Source: Opitutaceae bacterium
GTDB lineage: Bacteria; Verrucomicrobiota; Verrucomicrobiia; Opitutales; Opitutaceae
Length of the DNA: 55,373 nucleotides
Assembly: GCA_023269585.1 (NCBI GenBank)
Contig: JAHFTC010000011.1
Location: 1-55,373 of the forward strand
Direction: 5' to 3'
This document shows positions 53,512 through 55,373 of this stretch, piece by piece. The stretch's first letter is position 1. Every line of letters begins with the position of its first letter. The position numbers and the translations under genes are program-made. The notes beneath the pieces were generated by a model. The model was not told the DNA's origin, did not search any database, and worked only from the letters and a program-made list of their open reading frames with translations.

Positions 53512-54357
53512 CTACCGGTAGCCGAAGAGCTGGATCTTCCAGGCGCGGGCCTGCTCGATCACGCGCTGCTTGTCCAAGACGATGGTGTTGTCGGCCTCGA
53601 GGGCGGCGTGCTCGATGCCGGCGTCGCGCATGCTCTCGAGCGTGCGTAACCCGAAAACGGGCACGTCGAAGCGGAAGTCCTGCCGCGGCTTCACCGTCTT
53701 CACGAAGAGCAGATGCTCGGTCTTGAAATCGCCAGCGCGACGCAGCATGGCGTCGGTTCCCTCGAAGGCCTCGACGGCGACGACGGTGCCCTTGCGCACG
53801 ACCACGCCCTGGCCGATGTCGAGGCGGGCGACCTCCTTGGCGATGTGGATGCCGTGCTGGAGGTATTCGTCGGGCACGGAGAAGCGGCCGGTCATCGGGC
53901 CCTCGGAGGCGAGCTCGTCGTCGAGGAAGGAGCGGGCGTCGAGCAGGGTGACGCCGAGGGCGGCGATCTCCTTGGCCAGCGCGCCGAAGATGGATTCGGC
54001 GTTGCGGCGCTTGAGGGAGAAGAGAATGCGGGCGGCCTTCCAATCGGGGTGCAGGCCCTTGAACAACCGGCGTGGCGTGATCTGGCCGGCCATGATGGCG
54101 TAGCCAGCGCCGAACTTCTCGAGCGAGTCGAGCGCCTTGCCGAGCTGGCCGACGAGCAGCATGCGGCGCTCGGCGTCGGGGAAGCTGGCGAAGAGTTCGG
54201 CCGGGGTTTCTTCCTCGAAGGCGATGAGGCGCAGCGGCACGCCGGCGCGGCGGATGGCGGCGGCCACACGGATCGGATACTGGCCCTGGCCGGCGATCAG
54301 CGCGATCGGGCGGGTCGGGTCGAAGTCGGCGGGAAGGAAGCGGGACAGGGTGGGCAC
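53512..54357 (-). CDS. lpxI: UDP-2,3-diacylglucosamine pyrophosphatase LpxI
   Basis: LpxI hydrolyses UDP-2,3-diacylglucosamine to lipid X in lipid A synthesis, the alternative to LpxH. The 281-residue protein has the N-terminal IALIAGQGQYPIRVAAAIR strand, GQITPRRLFKG, and the C-terminal domain with FSVPDEYLQHGIHIAKEVA, DIGQGVVVRKGTVVAVEA and FEGTDAML. It starts at GTG 54357. No other lpx genes are adjacent. The presence of LpxI implies an LPS outer membrane. Confidence 0.93.
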   Translation of the reverse strand: MPTLSRFLPADFDPTRPIALIAGQGQYPIRVAAAIRRAGVPLRLIAFEEETPAELFASFPDAERRMLLVGQLGKALDSLEKFGAGYAIMAGQITPRRLFKGLHPDWKAARILFSLKRRNAESIFGALAKEIAALGVTLLDARSFLDDELASEGPMTGRFSVPDEYLQHGIHIAKEVARLDIGQGVVVRKGTVVAVEAFEGTDAMLRRAGDFKTEHLLFVKTVKPRQDFRFDVPVFGLRTLESMRDAGIEHAALEADNTIVLDKQRVIEQARAWKIQLFGYR

Positions 54358-54430
54358 GGGCGGCGGCGGCTGCGCCGATGAAACGCCGCCGCAGGCCCGC
54401 GGGTCAATGGCGGAGGCGGGAGAGCTTCGG

Positions 54431-54493
54431 ATGGATGGACCTTATGGACCGGATGGACTCGCCGGTGGTATGGACTCGGCTACTCCGATGGAC
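54431..54493. repeat. Left ATGGACnnn repeat array flanking the four-helix-bundle gene
   Basis: Five copies of ATGGAC begin at 54435, 54444, 54453, 54470 and 54488, mostly 9 or about 18 bases apart, with the missing repeats degenerate. The last copy lies within the 3' end of the four-helix-bundle gene. Bases 54436-54449 (TGGACCTTATGGAC) are a perfect reverse complement of 55164-55177 on the other side of the gene. Confidence 0.85.
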
Positions 54494-55058
54494 GCCGGGG
54501 AGACTCGCGGGCGAGGCGGCGGGTGCGGTAGAGACGCTCGGTGAAGCCGCCTTCCTGGGTGAAGGCATTCGCGAGCGAAGCGAGTTGGCGGTCGAGAAGG
54601 GCGCAGGCCACGCCGATGAGCACGAGGGCGGCGTTGGCGGAGAGTTCAGGGTAGGTGCCGGTGGCGCGCTGGGTCACGATCCAGTGGGCGACTTCGTCGG
54701 CGGTGCGGCAGCGGTGGGCAACGAGGTCGTGGCGGCGCGGATCGTCGCGAGCCCAGAGCGGCAATGCGCGGTGCCGGAGGAAATCCTCGTAGTCGAGGCG
54801 GAGCTCCTCGAGGCTGGCTCGGGCGACCTTGGTGAGCTTGAGCTCCATCTTCTTCGATGTGCCGCTCACCTCGCTGCCCTCGGCGATATTCTGTACCCCG
54901 CTGCGGGCGGCCTGCACCATCTGGTCGTGGGTGCGGCTGCGCTTGGAAATGTAGCGATCGCAGAACCGCACGGTCACATCGTAGCAGAGCTGCGCGACTC
55001 GGAAGCTCTTCAGTTTCCGGTAGCCGCCGTGCGGCGGCAGAAGCCCCGGTGTATCCAT
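54480..55058 (-). CDS. Four-helix-bundle protein (23S rRNA intervening-sequence type)
   Basis: This 192-residue helical protein has the family core YRKLKSFRVAQLCYDVTVRF, RTHDQMVQAARSGVQNIAEG, SKKMELKLTKVARASLEELR and a C-terminal helix. Relatives are encoded in intervening sequences of 23S rRNA genes or as multi-copy stand-alone genes, and a related fold serves as accessory protein in diversity-generating retroelements; their role is poorly known. The ATG at 55058 fits the family. An upstream in-frame ATG at 55223 would translate the repeat into Met-Asp-x runs. The gene is bracketed by inverted ATGGAC arrays. There is no rRNA or reverse transcriptase nearby. Confidence 0.88.
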   Translation of the reverse strand: MDTPGLLPPHGGYRKLKSFRVAQLCYDVTVRFCDRYISKRSRTHDQMVQAARSGVQNIAEGSEVSGTSKKMELKLTKVARASLEELRLDYEDFLRHRALPLWARDDPRRHDLVAHRCRTADEVAHWIVTQRATGTYPELSANAALVLIGVACALLDRQLASLANAFTQEGGFTERLYRTRRLARESPRRPSE

Positions 55059-55110
55059 AGTTTGAGGCAAGGTGGAGGCGACGGGGGCGGTGTCAAATGG
55101 GGAGGAGAGA

Positions 55111-55196
55111 ATGGACGAGATGGACGCTATGGACCTGATGGACGCCGTGGATGGGGCGCCCATGTCCATAAGGTCCATTGGGTCCATCCGGTTCAT
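55111..55196. repeat. Right ATGGACnnn repeat array forming a hairpin
   Basis: Direct copies of ATGGAC start at 55111, 55120, 55129 and 55138 (exactly 9 bases apart), with a degenerate one at 55147. Inverted copies GTCCAT follow at 55164, 55173 and 55182, with a degenerate one at 55191, again 9 bases apart. The two sets face each other around a GGGCGCCC-like centre, so the region can form a long imperfect hairpin. Together with 54431-54493 it brackets the four-helix-bundle gene. Confidence 0.88.
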
Positions 55197-55228
55197 AGGG
55201 GCGCCGGGCTCAGCCTTGCCCAAAGAAA

Positions 55229-55256
55229 AGCCCCGCGCCGGGGAGGGCGCGGGGCT
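55229..55256 (-). terminator. Intrinsic terminator of the gene at the right edge
   Basis: A perfect 11-bp stem (AGCCCCGCGCC at 55229-55239 with GGCGCGGGGCT at 55246-55256, loop 6) is followed on the minus strand by TTTTCTTTG. It lies about 48 bases beyond the stop of the gene at 55304. Confidence 0.85.
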
Positions 55257-55274
55257 GGGGGGAACGCGAGAGAA

Positions 55275-55295
55275 GGACGGCTCGGAGAGCCATCC
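55275..55295. repeat. GGTAGGGAC-type hairpin repeat
   Basis: GGACGGCTC (55275-55283), loop GGA, then GAGCCATCC (55287-55295) and CTACC. Read on the minus strand it starts GGTAGGGA and contains TCTCCGA, as do the two copies at 53365-53385 and 53436-53456. It sits just after the stop of the right-edge gene. Confidence 0.65.
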
Positions 55296-55303
55296 CTACC
55301 GGG

Positions 55304-55373
55304 TCACTTCTTGGCGGCCTTGAGTTCGGCGACGGCGGCCTGCGCGGCGGCGAGGCGCGCGACGGGGACGCGG
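55304..55373 (-). CDS. C-terminal end of an unidentified gene
   Basis: Only the last 22 codons and the stop (55304-55306) are visible. They read RVPVARLAAAQAAVAELKAAKK, an Ala/Lys-rich helix end. The frame is open to the window edge, and a strong terminator lies just after the stop, so this is very likely a real gene. Nothing identifies its product. Confidence 0.6.
   Translation of the reverse strand, partial: RVPVARLAAAQAAVAELKAAKK

Noticed and set aside
54480-55058. Diversity-generating retroelement accessory protein or rRNA intervening sequence
   Set aside because: No reverse transcriptase, template/variable repeat pair or 23S rRNA gene is in the window.
55111-55196. Reading the ATGGACnnn arrays as a CRISPR or a protein repeat
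   Set aside because: The units are 9 bases with no unique spacers, so not CRISPR. The Met-Asp-x translation exists only because the period is a multiple of three; the four-helix family starts downstream at 55058.

Overview
The window is 55 kb of GC-rich, densely packed chromosomal DNA. It looks like a core region of a member of the Verrucomicrobiota, most likely an Opitutaceae-type bacterium. That placement is inferred from gene content and style, not from a search: a Pro/Ala-rich IF-2 spacer, a plant/cyanobacterial-type IspH, PilB with an extra stand-alone MshEN protein, TolQ/ExbB and ExbD, LpxI, small GxxExxY and four-helix-bundle cassettes, and many short hairpin repeats. No rRNA, tRNA, CRISPR array, phage or transposase gene was seen.

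Layout, left to right. 1-5.3 kb (+): infB (5' end missing), rbfA, nrnA-like DHH phosphoesterase, truB, ribF, then a lone receiver protein. 6-8.2 kb (-): sucD and sucC. 8.3-16 kb (-): a probable envelope operon read from the right as rluB, an exported SH3-like protein, a large AsmA-like protein, a YbaY-like lipoprotein, a short-chain dehydrogenase and mrdA (PBP2). 16.1-19.8 kb (+): a CysJ-like flavin reductase, then fabG, acpP and fabF. 20-23.8 kb (+): ribBA (with a degenerate GTP cyclohydrolase half), ribH, nusB, a GxxExxY gene inside inverted repeats, and ftsY. 23.9-25.7 kb (+): a small secreted PDZ protein and metX. 25.9-29.4 kb (-): surE, DUF1573, an exported rhodanese and a MauE/DoxX membrane protein, a receiver protein and a YbaK-like deacylase. 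29.6-33.9 kb (+): two exported FKBP isomerases, an unknown membrane protein, ispH with a Nudix-like head, and an exported msrA. 34-44 kb: an AIM24-like protein, a receiver, obgE, a stand-alone MshEN protein and pilB; opposing these are a rhomboid-GYF protein, a lipoprotein and a fused membrane/spermidine-synthase protein. 44.1-49.3 kb: an RluA-type pseudouridine synthase, an orphan AbrB-like antitoxin followed by a stub of its toxin, a small lipoprotein, a LysR regulator divergent from a cupin, leuC and leuD. 49.7-55.4 kb: a large secreted metallophosphoesterase, exbB/exbD, lpxI, a four-helix-bundle gene surrounded by 9-bp ATGGACnnn repeats, and the last 22 codons of an unidentified gene.

Most genes are ordinary housekeeping: translation and RNA modification, flavin, fatty acid, leucine and methionine synthesis, the TCA cycle and the cell envelope. 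The most interesting signals are: (1) four palindromic elements built from repeated short words, two of which carry a small gene (GxxExxY or four-helix bundle) and two of which sit empty just upstream of rbfA and leuD; (2) a plant-type IspH fused to a catalytically dead Nudix-like domain; (3) a rhomboid lacking its catalytic histidine; (4) a RibBA whose second half has lost its zinc ligands; (5) an AbrB antitoxin with a 15-codon toxin remnant; and (6) families of hairpin repeats with 3-base loops concentrated at convergent gene ends.
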